NCBI RefSeq assembly: GCF_019669965.1
Contig: NZ_AP019781.1
Location: 2,171,092 to 2,235,091, forward strand
Length of the DNA: 64,000 bases
Direction of reading: 5' to 3'
DNA from: Methanoculleus chikugoensis
GTDB lineage: Archaea > Halobacteriota > Methanomicrobia > Methanomicrobiales > Methanoculleaceae
Of this stretch, positions 52,673 to 62,260 are shown one piece after another. The first letter of the stretch is position 1; each line of letters begins with the position of its first letter. A model generated the notes under the pieces. It did not search any database. It saw nothing but the letters and a program-made list of their open reading frames with translations, and was not told the origin of the DNA. The position numbers were made by a program, and so were the translations under genes.

Positions 52673-53746
52673 ATGATCGAACTCAAGAACGTCTCAAAGT
52701 ACTTCGGCGACACCCGGGTGCTCGACGGCGTCACCGGAAAGGTGAACCGGGGCGAGATCTTCGCCGTCATCGGCCCCTCCGGGTCGGGGAAGTCGACCCT
52801 GCTACGCCTCATCGATCTCCTCGATACCCCGACGGGAGGGGCGATCCGGGTGAACGGCACCGATATCCATGCGGAGCAAAGAAACCTCTCCATCCGCAGG
52901 ATGATGGGGATGGTCTTCCAGAAACCCGCCGTCTTCAACGCGACGGTCGCGGAGAACGTCGCCGTCGGCCTCCGGTTCCGGGGCGCGAGCAAGAGCAAGA
53001 TCCATACCCGTATCGAGGAGGCTCTCGATATGGTCGGTCTTGCGGGTTACGGGGAGCGCCGGGCAAGGACGCTCTCGGGCGGGGAAATGCAGCGGGTGGC
53101 GCTTGCCCGGGCGATGGTGATCGAACCGGAGATCCTCCTCCTCGACGAACCGACCGCGAACCTCGACCCGGTCTCGGTGGCGACGATCGAGGATCTGGCG
53201 GTGCGGATCAACCGCGACCTCGGGACGACGATCGTCTTCTCGACCCACGACATGTACCAGGGCCAGCGGCTCGCTCACCGGATAGGAGTGCTGATGAACG
53301 GGATGTTCGCGCAGGTGGGGACGCCGCGGGAGGTCTTCACCCTCCCGGCAAGCCGGGAGGTCGCCCGGTTCGTCGGGATCGAGAACATCGTCGAGGGCGT
53401 CGTCGTCGGGGAGAACGCTGCCGCCGTCGTCGATGCCGGCGGTGTCCGGATCCGGGCATGGTCGCCGTTCGGGGCGGGGGAGGCAGTCTCCCTCTGCATC
53501 CGATCGGAGGATATCCGGATCGCCGTGGCGGATGGGGCCGCCGCCGCCCCGGGGAGGAACGCCCTTCCCGGCACCGTGACGTCCGTCGTTCCCCGCGGCC
53601 CGTTCAGCAGGGTGACGGTCGACTGCGGGTTCGCGCTCTCGTCCATCCTCTCCTGGAAGGCGGTGGACAACCTCGGCATCCGGGGGGGGAGCCGGGTTGT
53701 GGTCTCGTTTGCGCCGGAGTCGGTTCACGTCGTCCGGCGCGAGTGA
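52673..53746 (+). CDS. tupC: Tungstate ABC transporter ATP-binding protein (copy 2)
   Basis: A 357-residue ATPase with GPSGSGKSTLLRLIDLL (Walker A), LSGGEMQRVALARAM (signature), ILLLDEPTANLDP (Walker B), STHDMYQGQRLAHR (H-loop) and a C-terminal TOBE-like domain (LPGTVTSVVPRGPFSRVTVDCG). The order and spacing equal copy 1. It is the last gene before the A+T-richer restriction-modification block. Confidence 0.93.
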   Translation: MIELKNVSKYFGDTRVLDGVTGKVNRGEIFAVIGPSGSGKSTLLRLIDLLDTPTGGAIRVNGTDIHAEQRNLSIRRMMGMVFQKPAVFNATVAENVAVGLRFRGASKSKIHTRIEEALDMVGLAGYGERRARTLSGGEMQRVALARAMVIEPEILLLDEPTANLDPVSVATIEDLAVRINRDLGTTIVFSTHDMYQGQRLAHRIGVLMNGMFAQVGTPREVFTLPASREVARFVGIENIVEGVVVGENAAAVVDAGGVRIRAWSPFGAGEAVSLCIRSEDIRIAVADGAAAAPGRNALPGTVTSVVPRGPFSRVTVDCGFALSSILSWKAVDNLGIRGGSRVVVSFAPESVHVVRRE

Positions 53747-54226
53747 GGGGCGCCACCAGCCCTTCGGCCCCGAACGTCGAGTCTCTCCGCAGGTGCTCCG
53801 GGGAGCCCGCGAAGCGCCCTTGATCGCTTATCGCAGGGGGAGGATGGTGTCGTCCTCTTTCTCCTGACGGACATGCCCGGGTATGGTATCGCCGGACTTC
53901 ACCCGGCGCTTGATATTTCGACTCCTCTTCGGAATTCCCCGAATATGTCCCGTCTTTGCAACCTCCCGATTCTCGCGGTTCAGGGAGGCGCTTCATCGTG
54001 TCACGTAAGGGGGACACTGCACTGACAGATTCTAAATTATCGGTCTCAGGGGATTGAGAAGATCCTGACAGAGTTCTAATAATCGAAGATAACAACCTAT
54101 TTCAAATAGTTGATAGCAGATTCAGGTGGGATATAAGCCCCATTGAATAGTATCTCCCGGCGGAATTTTTTTAATTATGGGATATCGGTGTCGTTATTGG
54201 TGTACGAACGAAAAGAGGTTGAGATT
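53747..54226 (+). other. Intergenic region before the restriction-modification gene
   Basis: About 480 bases without a supported gene. The first 270 are G+C-rich, like the chromosome; base composition then shifts to A+T-rich from about 54020. Short frames on both strands give no recognisable protein. AACAACCTATTTCAAATAGTTG (about 54091-54112) contains the inverted pair CTATTT/AAATAG and could be the promoter or operator of the next gene. Confidence 0.45.
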
Positions 54227-57200
54227 GTGACCAATAATGCCGAAGAAGTAAGAATTCAAACGATACTAAGGGAGTTTATACCATCAATAACGAAAGCAGA
54301 CGATATTGCCGCTTTATTTTCGTTGTTAGAGTATCCTGCAGAGCATATTCATGAGAGACCTCTCCGAAGGAAGAAAGAGTCTTTTGATCTCCGTAAGGAA
54401 GATGAGGAAAGGATCTCCAATATATATTCTCCGATGAGTTTCGGTGAGGATATTCCCGTCTTTCTGCTCGAAACGACCTCGCTCGCTCCATCCTTCATCC
54501 GGTCTACCACCAATACGCTCGATCACCAGTATCTTCGGTTCATGGTAATTTTTACGATAGATTATTCGGAGATTCTGTTTGTCTACCCTAAGACCGTGAA
54601 GGATGAGAAAGGAAAGCGAAAACTCAAGATCACCAAACTGATTCTTAAAAAAGAAAATCTTCATTATACAGAGATCCGGACGCTGGCTCGTCTCTCGTAC
54701 CAGAAAAATGCAACCTGGCGTGCAGTATGGCGTCGATGGGGGGAAGCATTCACTGTTGAGTCCGTAACCAGGCAGTTCTTTGAGGATTATAAGCGCCTCT
54801 TTTTCCGCGTGCGTGAACGTGTATCCGATCAGGGCTTTTCCGCACAGGAATCACATGAGTTTGCCCTCCAATTGTTGAACCGGGTAATGTTCATTTATTT
54901 CATCGCGAAAAAGGGGTGGCTTAAGCAACCATGCTTCGTCAGGTGGCTCTGGGCATCGTATACGTCAGAAAACAGGTTCGGAACAGATACATTTTATCGG
55001 GATCGGCTCTCACAGGTGTTCTTTAAGGCCTTTAATAACAAGGGCAGTGAGATTACGGGGTTTTCCTGTGACGTAAGCCGTCTCCTCCTTACAGTTCCGT
55101 ATCTCGATGGGGGTCTGTTTACCGAGAAAGATACTGACAGAATGGGCGCTACAGTCTCTGATGAGATGTTTAAAGAAGTTCTTACCTTCTTTGAGAAATA
55201 TCATTTTACCATCCGAGAGGCCGATCCTCTCGATGAGGAAGTTGCAGTCGATCCCCGGATGATTGGGTATGTGTACGAATCTTTCGCCAATGTTGCCGAA
55301 GAAATTTATGATCGCAACGACCTGGGGATTTTCTATACATCTTGTATTGAAGTTGATTTCATGTGCCGCCGGGCACTGGTCGGATCGTTAATGAATCAAC
55401 TGCCCGATCTGCCAGGAGAATCACTGTACCATTTTGTATTCGACTCTCCTGAGGATGATGAAAAGACCGGTCACATCAATGGAGATCCTGAGATCTGGTT
55501 TAGGATAGAGCGCATTCTGAATGATCTCTCTATCGTGGACCCTGCTTGCGGGTCGGGGGCATTCCTCGTCGGAATGCTCAGTGTTCTTACCGAGTTGCAT
55601 CAGATTGTGCATGCCCGCACGGCATCGGCCAGGAAGTCTGTTTTCGATATCAAATATGGTATCATTCAGCGTTCCCTGTACGGTATCGATGTGATGCCGT
55701 GGGCTGTGCGGGCTGCAGGACTCAGACTGTGGCTTCACCTGATCGTTGACACCGATGAATCGATTGAAGATATAAGAAAAGATCCGTTTCTCCCAGATCT
55801 GAACCTCAAACTCCGTGTTGGCGACTCGATGGTGCAGGAGATGCGAGGGAGCTCGTTTAGTATCAGATCGGGAGGGCTCGATAAAAGCGTTCCCCAAGAC
55901 CTTAAATCGATGAAATCCGTCCTTGATGACCCGGAGAAGAAGCCATTTATCTGGGATATGGATTTCGCTGAGATATTCGGCGAGAAGAACGGATTCGATA
56001 TTGTAATCGGCAATCCCCCTTACGTACGGCAGGAGATGATCTCACCGCCGAACCGCATCAAAGCGGAGGTTACTCTTGAAGATCGGCGTGAGTATAAAGA
56101 GAAATTAATTCGTTCGGTGCGGACACAGTTCCCTGTCATTCAAAACATCGACCGAAAGAGTGATTTATACATTTACTTCTATTTCCACGGTCTTTCGCTA
56201 CTCAACGAAAAAGGGGTTTTCTGTTTCATTACATCGAATTCCTGGCTCGATGTAGGATATGGGAAAGACCTCCAGGAGTTCCTTCTTAAATATGTTCCAA
56301 TTCATGCGATCTATGATAACCCGAAACGGAGTTTCGAGCATGCGGATGTGAATACCATCATTGCGGTGTTTGGTGCTCCGGCACTTCATGAGGAGTCGTT
56401 TGAAGAGAAAATACGAACAGGAGCAGATGCACCCTGGACGAGAATTTCAAACACAGCAAAGTTCGTGATGTTCAAGAAGCCTTTTGAAGAAGTCGTTTCG
56501 GCGGAGACGATGATTGCCGTCGACAGGACTCAAGCGAGCGTGAAAGGAGGTAATTTGACCGATTTAATCGAAAATATCGTCCAGACGGATGAATGCCGCA
56601 TATTTTCGATCACGCAAGAGGATCTCCTGGAGGACGGATGGGAATATCCGGAGGAATACGGCCGTGATAAAGGCCGATTCGGGAGGGGTAGGTACATCGG
56701 CAATAAATGGGGAAAGTACCTACGAGCTCCTGATATATTTTATACAATTTTAAAGAAAGGAAAAGGTAAATTCGTTAAGTTACGCGAAACCGCTCAGATT
56801 CAAAGAGGCTTTACAACCGGTGCAAACGAATTCTTTTACCTTACAGAACAAGAACTGAGCCGATGGAATATTGAAGAGGAATTTATAAAGCCCATCATCA
56901 AGAGCCCTCGAGAATTCAATTCCCTTATAATCGATCCGTCAGAACTAAAAACTAAAATATTTCTGTGCGACAGAGGAAAAAGCGAGTTAACGGGATCAAA
57001 CGCTTTAAAATACATCGAATGGGGTGAATCGCGAGGCTATGACAGACGACCGAGTTGTAGAACGAGGGTGAGATGGTACTCGATAGGGGCACTAATACCC
57101 GAGTATATCACTCGATCAACATTTAACACAAATTTCTCAATATTTTACAATAAGCACCGAAATATCATCGATAAGGTGATGTATGGGATATCTCCATTGA

Positions 57201-57634
57201 AGGCTGAGAATAAGGAGAATCTGGGGTTAATGCTAAATTCAACGATTTTTGCATTGTTTTTAAATATATTTGGGCAGATTGGCCTGGGCGAAGGCGCATT
57301 ATTTATTTCAGTTGAAGATTTCAGTAATATCCCGGTATTAATCAACCTCCCCGAAGATAGGAATAACCTGGAGAGAAGAGTTCAATCAGAACGATTAATG
57401 TCAATTTTTTCAGAATCCGGATTAACTGTTACAGGGCCTCTTCGTGAACAGATCCCGGATCCCGATGAGACCCAGAGAAGTATTGATGAAATTATATTCA
57501 AAGAACTAGGCCTGAACGAGATGGAAATTAATGAAGTGTATTGGGCTGTGTGCGAAATGGTCAAACACCGTATTGAAAAGGCGAACAGCATTTTCGATAG
57601 AAACAAACTCGATATTGCCACCGGCGGGTATTGA
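54227..57634 (+). CDS. Type IIG restriction-modification enzyme, Eco57I-like
   Basis: A 1135-residue single-chain protein. SAM motif I DPACGSGAFLVGML (D438) and the amino-methyltransferase motif IV GNPPYVRQEM (N596) mark an N6-adenine methyltransferase. The C-terminal third (QIQRGFTTGANEFFYLTEQE, then a second half) is a target-recognition domain. The N-terminal ~420 residues with IPVFLLETTSLAPSF belong to the family's nuclease part, but I cannot point to a certain PD-(D/E)xK triad. GTG 54227 follows GAGGTTGA; an open frame to 54143 is less likely. Codon use is clearly more A+T-rich than all neighbours, a sign of transfer. A BREX-type PglX is an alternative, but no other BREX genes are near. 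Confidence 0.87.
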   Translation: MTNNAEEVRIQTILREFIPSITKADDIAALFSLLEYPAEHIHERPLRRKKESFDLRKEDEERISNIYSPMSFGEDIPVFLLETTSLAPSFIRSTTNTLDHQYLRFMVIFTIDYSEILFVYPKTVKDEKGKRKLKITKLILKKENLHYTEIRTLARLSYQKNATWRAVWRRWGEAFTVESVTRQFFEDYKRLFFRVRERVSDQGFSAQESHEFALQLLNRVMFIYFIAKKGWLKQPCFVRWLWASYTSENRFGTDTFYRDRLSQVFFKAFNNKGSEITGFSCDVSRLLLTVPYLDGGLFTEKDTDRMGATVSDEMFKEVLTFFEKYHFTIREADPLDEEVAVDPRMIGYVYESFANVAEEIYDRNDLGIFYTSCIEVDFMCRRALVGSLMNQLPDLPGESLYHFVFDSPEDDEKTGHINGDPEIWFRIERILNDLSIVDPACGSGAFLVGMLSVLTELHQIVHARTASARKSVFDIKYGIIQRSLYGIDVMPWAVRAAGLRLWLHLIVDTDESIEDIRKDPFLPDLNLKLRVGDSMVQEMRGSSFSIRSGGLDKSVPQDLKSMKSVLDDPEKKPFIWDMDFAEIFGEKNGFDIVIGNPPYVRQEMISPPNRIKAEVTLEDRREYKEKLIRSVRTQFPVIQNIDRKSDLYIYFYFHGLSLLNEKGVFCFITSNSWLDVGYGKDLQEFLLKYVPIHAIYDNPKRSFEHADVNTIIAVFGAPALHEESFEEKIRTGADAPWTRISNTAKFVMFKKPFEEVVSAETMIAVDRTQASVKGGNLTDLIENIVQTDECRIFSITQEDLLEDGWEYPEEYGRDKGRFGRGRYIGNKWGKYLRAPDIFYTILKKGKGKFVKLRETAQIQRGFTTGANEFFYLTEQELSRWNIEEEFIKPIIKSPREFNSLIIDPSELKTKIFLCDRGKSELTGSNALKYIEWGESRGYDRRPSCRTRVRWYSIGALIPEYITRSTFNTNFSIFYNKHRNIIDKVMYGISPLKAENKENLGLMLNSTIFALFLNIFGQIGLGEGALFISVEDFSNIPVLINLPEDRNNLERRVQSERLMSIFSESGLTVTGPLREQIPDPDETQRSIDEIIFKELGLNEMEINEVYWAVCEMVKHRIEKANSIFDRNKLDIATGGY

Positions 57635-57969
57635 AGCAGTTCGATAGCGACGTATGCCGCAGGTTCCCCTCCACCGCGACGCCCAGGTCCTGGAACCCGC
57701 CTTCCTCCTTCGGCCGGCCCTCCGGGGCGGAAGCGCCGCCGTATCGGGCGACCGGACGGGGCAGGTGCTGACGAGAGACCTCACCCCCTCCCGGTCGATG
57801 CATGCCCGGCCGCCGGCAAGACCGGGGCGAACCGGCCGACCGCCCCCTGCCGGGACTCCTCCGTCGTGTTCATCCGCCCTCACCAGGGATTGGTGCCCCG
57901 GATCCCAAGGCTCCTTCTGCACGCCGTCATCCCCGATCTTAAATATACGCACAGCCCACCATTTCTACA
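57635..57969 (+). other. Intergenic region after the restriction-modification gene
   Basis: The composition returns to G+C-rich at once. No gene is supported; frames on both strands are Arg/Pro-rich. It may hold debris of a gene replaced when the island arrived. ATCTTAAATATACGC at about 57937-57951 is the TATA box of the MBL gene. Confidence 0.45.
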
Positions 57970-58755
57970 ATGGAACTGACAGTCCTCGCCAGCGGTAGCA
58001 AAGGAAACTGCACCTATCTCCGGGGGGAGCAGGGTGCGCTGCTCATCGACGCGGGGCTCTCCGCTCGCGAGACCCTTCGGCGCCTCGAAGCCGCCGGTGG
58101 GGACGCAACGCTCGTCGAGGCGATACTCGTCACGCACGAGCACATCGATCATATCAGGGGCGTCGACGTCCTGGCAAGGAGGCTCGGGGTGCCGGTCTAC
58201 GCGACCGGCGGAACGCTCGACGCGTTCACCGCGAAGTGCGGGGGAACGTCCGCAGAGATCCGGCGGTGCCGGTGCGGCGAGACGTTCTCCATCGGCGACT
58301 TCTCGGTCGAGCCGTTCGCCGCCTCCCACGACGCCCGGGAGCCCTGCGGGTTCTCGGTCACCGAGGGCGACCTCCGCATCGGGTGCTGCACCGATACCGG
58401 CACCGTAACCACCTCGATGTTCGATAGCCTCGCATCCTGCGACGCCGTCCTCCTCGAGAGCAACCACTGCCCGGATATGCTTGAGAACGGCCCGTATCCC
58501 GCCTACTTGAAGAGCCGGATACGGTCGAAACGCGGGCACCTCTCGAACCCCGATGCCGCCCGCTGCCTGCAGAGGCTTGCCGACCGCATCCACATGGCGA
58601 TGCTCGCCCACATGAGCGAGATCAACAACACGCCGGAAAAAGTGCTCCTCTCCGCCCTCGAAGGGCTCGGGCTCTACTCCGACCAGATCGGGGTCGCCGT
58701 TGCGCCCCAGGACCCGGGAGCGGTGCACCCGGAGTCCTACGGCTTCCGGCTCTGA
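57970..58755 (+). CDS. MBL-fold metallohydrolase (YycJ/WalJ-like)
   Basis: A 261-residue metallo-beta-lactamase-fold protein. It starts MELTVLASGSKGNCTYL, has VTHEHIDHIRGVDVLAR (HxHxDH, H56-H61), SHDAREPCGF, a GCCTDTGTVT metal site and LESNHCPDML. The SGSxGNxT start is that of the YycJ-like 5'-3' exonuclease/phosphohydrolase group. The substrate is unknown, but it is probably nucleic acid. A TATA box lies about 20-30 bases before the ATG. Confidence 0.88.
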   Translation: MELTVLASGSKGNCTYLRGEQGALLIDAGLSARETLRRLEAAGGDATLVEAILVTHEHIDHIRGVDVLARRLGVPVYATGGTLDAFTAKCGGTSAEIRRCRCGETFSIGDFSVEPFAASHDAREPCGFSVTEGDLRIGCCTDTGTVTTSMFDSLASCDAVLLESNHCPDMLENGPYPAYLKSRIRSKRGHLSNPDAARCLQRLADRIHMAMLAHMSEINNTPEKVLLSALEGLGLYSDQIGVAVAPQDPGAVHPESYGFRL

Positions 58756-58759
58756 GGAT

Positions 58760-60019
58760 TCACGCCTTGTAAAAGGTGCAGACCATCCCGATCACGGTGC
58801 CGGAGCCGTCGGCGATCGGGTCGCCGGAGACACGGACGGCCTCTTTCGACCCGTCTTTTCTCACGAGACTCACGATCAGTGCGTACTCCGCCGACCGGCC
58901 CTGCTCCAGCACCTCCCGGGAGAGAAGTTCCCGGAGATCGCCGCCCGTAAAGAGCGACCAGACCGGCTTCCCGGCCAGTTCGTCCCCCGCGTAGCCGGTG
59001 AGGCGTTCGGCCGCCATATCCACGATGACGACCGTCCCGGCGGCGTCGGTCGTGATCCTCGCCTCTCCGGGCTCGTCCATCCCGGGGGAATCCAGTTCGA
59101 CCGGTGAGTCCAGCCAGTTCTCCGCGGCTTTGCGCTCGGTCATCTCGATGTAGTAGAGCAATTGCTCGAGCTGCTTGTTCGTGCGCTCGAGTTCGGCGGT
59201 CCGTTCGGCGACGAGTTCCTCCAGGTGCTCGCGGTGGCGGTGCAGCTCCTCCTCCGCCAACTTGCGCTCCGTGATCTCCCTGATGATGACCATCAGGTGC
59301 AGCTCCCGGAGCGGCATGACGCGGGCCTCGTAGTGCCGGACTTCCCCGACTTTCGTGCGACTGAACTCGAGGGGTGCTGCGGGCGTATTCGTCCTGACGA
59401 CCTCCTGCAACGCACCCGAAAGCGCCTCGCCCACCCCGGCGGGGAGCAGATCCTGCACCCGCCGCCCGAGGTGCACCTGGGAGATGAACGGCGTCTCCGC
59501 GAGCCTCCCTGCCCTGACTTCGAGGATCGTGCCGTCGGCGTTCAACCGGACGAAGAGATCGGGGAACGCCTCGATCACCGCGGTCAACTCGGATGTCGCC
59601 TGCCTGAGGTTCTCCTCGGCCAGGGACTGCTCGGTGACGTCCCGGACGGCGAGCAGGACATAGCCGCCCTCGACCGCCGCCCGCCGGAGCTCGATATCGC
59701 GCACCCTGCCGTCCCGGCAGACCACGCTGGCAACCAGGAGGTCCCGGGCGCCTGAGAACAGTTCCTCCCCCGGTCCCTGCACCTTCCGGCGGTACGCCGG
59801 GTTCGGGTGGGCACGCTCGAACCATTGAGCGAGCGTCGGAACATCCTCCGGAGTATACCCGGTAATCCGGGTGAACGCCGGGTTCAGGTACCGGCATCTG
59901 CCTTCGCCGTCCACCAGAACGAGGCCGTCCGGCGTCTCACGGAGGATCGAGAGGCAGGTATCCGCTCCAAGGTCCGGCGATTCGCGGGCGCCGTCCCGGG
60001 TTGTCTTGTTTCCCGTCAT
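58760..60019 (-). CDS. Three-PAS sensor protein without kinase
   Basis: A 419-residue soluble protein. PAS 1 (about 25-130: ILRETPDGLVLVDGEGRCRYLNPAFTRI), PAS 2 (about 145-250: VIEAFPDLFVRLNADGTIL), a coiled coil (about 250-290: HREHLEELVAERTAELERTN) and PAS 3 (about 310-419: ARITTDAAGTVVIVDMAAE). It ends with the third PAS domain, with no histidine kinase, GGDEF or HTH after it. Such archaeal PAS-only proteins may bind a partner or a ligand. It is convergent with the MBL gene with a four-base gap. AGATAGATATATGC (about 60092-60105) lies upstream as a promoter candidate. Confidence 0.82.
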   Translation of the reverse strand: MTGNKTTRDGARESPDLGADTCLSILRETPDGLVLVDGEGRCRYLNPAFTRITGYTPEDVPTLAQWFERAHPNPAYRRKVQGPGEELFSGARDLLVASVVCRDGRVRDIELRRAAVEGGYVLLAVRDVTEQSLAEENLRQATSELTAVIEAFPDLFVRLNADGTILEVRAGRLAETPFISQVHLGRRVQDLLPAGVGEALSGALQEVVRTNTPAAPLEFSRTKVGEVRHYEARVMPLRELHLMVIIREITERKLAEEELHRHREHLEELVAERTAELERTNKQLEQLLYYIEMTERKAAENWLDSPVELDSPGMDEPGEARITTDAAGTVVIVDMAAERLTGYAGDELAGKPVWSLFTGGDLRELLSREVLEQGRSAEYALIVSLVRKDGSKEAVRVSGDPIADGSGTVIGMVCTFYKA

Positions 60020-60258
60020 CGTAACCGGTCCTCCACGATATATCTGGTTATTCGGGCCTGTAAGCGCCGCTTATAGGAGATTTTGCTTTTCGAGATAGAT
60101 ATATGCATCGTTCTGTCTCTCCCCGTTATTTTCGAAATGGGGCGATTTAACCCATTTTCCGGAAGAACACCGGCATCCCGACACCGGTTTGAAGCAACGG
60201 GCGATCTCAGGATTCCCCACCGGGGAGGAGGCCTTTGCAGCGCGACAACCATTCTCCG

Positions 60259-61434
60259 TCACTCCCTGATCTTCAGGATCTGCATGCAGTACTGATCCAC
60301 GGACATAAAGAACGCAGATCTCGCGCGTTTCGCCCGTTCATCGTCCCCTTCGATGAAGTCGCGGAGGATGTACTCCAGCGACGTGATGTAGTAATCTCGC
60401 CCGGGCGAGGCCTTCTTTGCCTCCTCGAAGCAGACGTAACTCTCCGTTTTGTGGTTCCTCATGACCTCGAAGGCAGTATCGAGCATCAAGAGCGGGAACC
60501 GGGGAAACTCTTTTAAGATCGCCAGTTTCCGGAACGTCGCATAGGATCTCGGCTGGGCTCCGAGAATCGCGAGTTTCATCCCGTAGTAGAGCGGTTCGGG
60601 GTCGTTCGGGAACTGCTGCATCATCTGCTTGACGACAGCGGCGGCACCGCTCCCGTTGCGCAACTCCACGCGGGTGTTGAACGCCTCCGCGAGGAAGAAC
60701 CGATCGTCCGAGAACCGCTCCGTTGCATGAGCAAGGAGATGGTTCCGGCGCTCGATATCGCCATCGTCCTTCGTTTTGGTGATGCCCATGCGGTAGAACT
60801 CCGGTTCGCTCGGGAACCAGGTGAACGCCAGATCCAGCATGAACCAGAAGATCGTGTTCAGCCGGTTATCCCTGCGACTGAAGAGCGCGAGACGGTTGAG
60901 CGGGGCGCGGACACGGGAGACGTTCAGCATCTCCTCGCGGGCGTGCAGTTCCAGGTCGTCGGGGCGAAGTCTCGACTTCTGGTTCTTCGCGAGGGAGAGA
61001 GCGTAGTAGCAGTAGGCGACCGCAGCGTTGGTGCGACCGTCGTAACTCCTGTGGGGCATAAGGTACTCGATCGCCTGGTAGTAGTTGCCGGAGTCGATCA
61101 ACTTCAGGGCCACAATCACGTCGAGCGTTGCCCGCCCCTTGCGGCGCCGCTTGTTTCCCATAGCGTGCCGCAGGAATTTCTCGAGAAACTCCGTCGTCGG
61201 GGCCTCGCGCGTGACGTTGAGGAGGGTAAAAGCGGTCGCATCGATGAAGTCGTCGTAGGTCCTGTCGTCGAGATCGGGAAACGTCTTGTCGAGCGTGGCG
61301 GCAACGTGACCGAAGAAGACCGGGAGGTTCCCCTCGACCAGTCCGGTGTTCTTTGCGATGTAATCGTCCATGGTAGCCCGGAGCTGCTCGAGCCGCCGGT
61401 TCCGGAGCGCCTCGGGCTGCCACGCTTCTTCCAT
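60259..61434 (-). CDS. TPR-like helical hypothetical protein
   Basis: A 391-residue all-helical protein with weak tetratricopeptide-like pairs: DVIVALKLIDSGNYYQAIEYL, AAVAYCYYALSLAKNQ, LAEAFNTRVELRNGSGAAAV and VVKQMMQQFPNDPEPLYYGM. The N-terminal part holds aromatic and charged segments without a clear fold. No signal or membrane helix is present. I do not recognise a named family. A G+C-rich gap with a few AT blocks separates it from the PAS gene; it is divergent from the thioesterase gene. Confidence 0.7.
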   Translation of the reverse strand: MEEAWQPEALRNRRLEQLRATMDDYIAKNTGLVEGNLPVFFGHVAATLDKTFPDLDDRTYDDFIDATAFTLLNVTREAPTTEFLEKFLRHAMGNKRRRKGRATLDVIVALKLIDSGNYYQAIEYLMPHRSYDGRTNAAVAYCYYALSLAKNQKSRLRPDDLELHAREEMLNVSRVRAPLNRLALFSRRDNRLNTIFWFMLDLAFTWFPSEPEFYRMGITKTKDDGDIERRNHLLAHATERFSDDRFFLAEAFNTRVELRNGSGAAAVVKQMMQQFPNDPEPLYYGMKLAILGAQPRSYATFRKLAILKEFPRFPLLMLDTAFEVMRNHKTESYVCFEEAKKASPGRDYYITSLEYILRDFIEGDDERAKRARSAFFMSVDQYCMQILKIRE

Positions 61435-61713
61435 ACCGTACTGGTTGAGAGTTGAAGAGATATTTGTTGTTATATGTCCTTCAGGTCTCTCCCGCCGGGA
61501 GAGAGCGTTAAATCCAGTATATGGCGCGTAAAATGGAGATTTCGTGCAACAAGGTTTTCAGGGATGGAAGGCGGCACCGGGTCTCGCCGCCGGGACCCTG
61601 ATCTCCTGCCGGCAAACGAGCAGGGTAAACGAATCGGATTTCGTATCCGGCGCCGGTCTTCATAACGTTTATCCCGACAGACCCCATATCCTCCGGGAGG
61701 CAGGTGTGGTCGC

Positions 61714-62124
61714 GTGGGCTACATTGACGAACTAAAACGGGTCGGGAGGGACGCGAATCCCTTCTTCAAACTGATGGGGATAGATGTAGACGAATACGGC
61801 GACGGGCGGGCGCGCCTCAGCATGGAGGTCCGGCCGGATATGCTGAACGGCGCCGGGTGGCTCCAGGGCGGGATCTACGTGGCGCTCGCCGACGAGGCGA
61901 TTGCGCTTGCGCTGTATACGCTTCTCTCAGAAAATGAGAGGATCGCCACGATCGACGAGCATACCAGTTTCATGAAGGGCGTCAGCACGGGGGCGATCGT
62001 CGCCACCGGGCGGGTCGTCCGCAAAGGCCGCCGGGTGGCGTTTGCAGACGGGGAGGTCAGGAGCGCGGCGGACGATACCCTCCTTACCCGGACGTCGACA
62101 TCGTTCGCGGTCATCGAGGGGTAG
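61714..62124 (+). CDS. PaaI-type hotdog thioesterase
   Basis: A 136-residue hotdog-fold protein. The family pattern [23 protein letters not shown] (N/GxxxxGGxxxxxxD/E) holds the catalytic Asp/Glu; [15 protein letters not shown] and [17 protein letters not shown] follow. It likely cleaves acyl- or aryl-CoA thioesters; the substrate is unknown. GTG 61714 is preceded by GGAGGCAGGTG. It lies just before pyrG on the same strand. Confidence 0.87.
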   Translation: MGYIDELKRVGRDANPFFKLMGIDVDEYGDGRARLSMEVRPDMLNGAGWLQGGIYVALADEAIALALYTLLSENERIATIDEHTSFMKGVSTGAIVATGRVVRKGRRVAFADGEVRSAADDTLLTRTSTSFAVIEG

Positions 62125-62260
62125 CGCCGGGACGCCCCCCCGGGGAAGCCCTCTTTGCGCCGACGGGGATTCCCCGGGACTGCCGGAACAATACATTCTC
62201 AATACCCGGGATCACATACATAAGATAGAGCATTCGGCACAACCGGAGGGGAACGAGAGT

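Noticed and set aside
53604-54095. A minus-strand frame across the end of tupC2 and the following gap.
   Set aside because: It overlaps the real tupC2 end and has no protein-like composition.
57506-57952. Frames on both strands after the restriction-modification gene.
   Set aside because: They are Arg/Pro/Ser-rich, differ in quality along their length and match nothing I know. At best they are debris.
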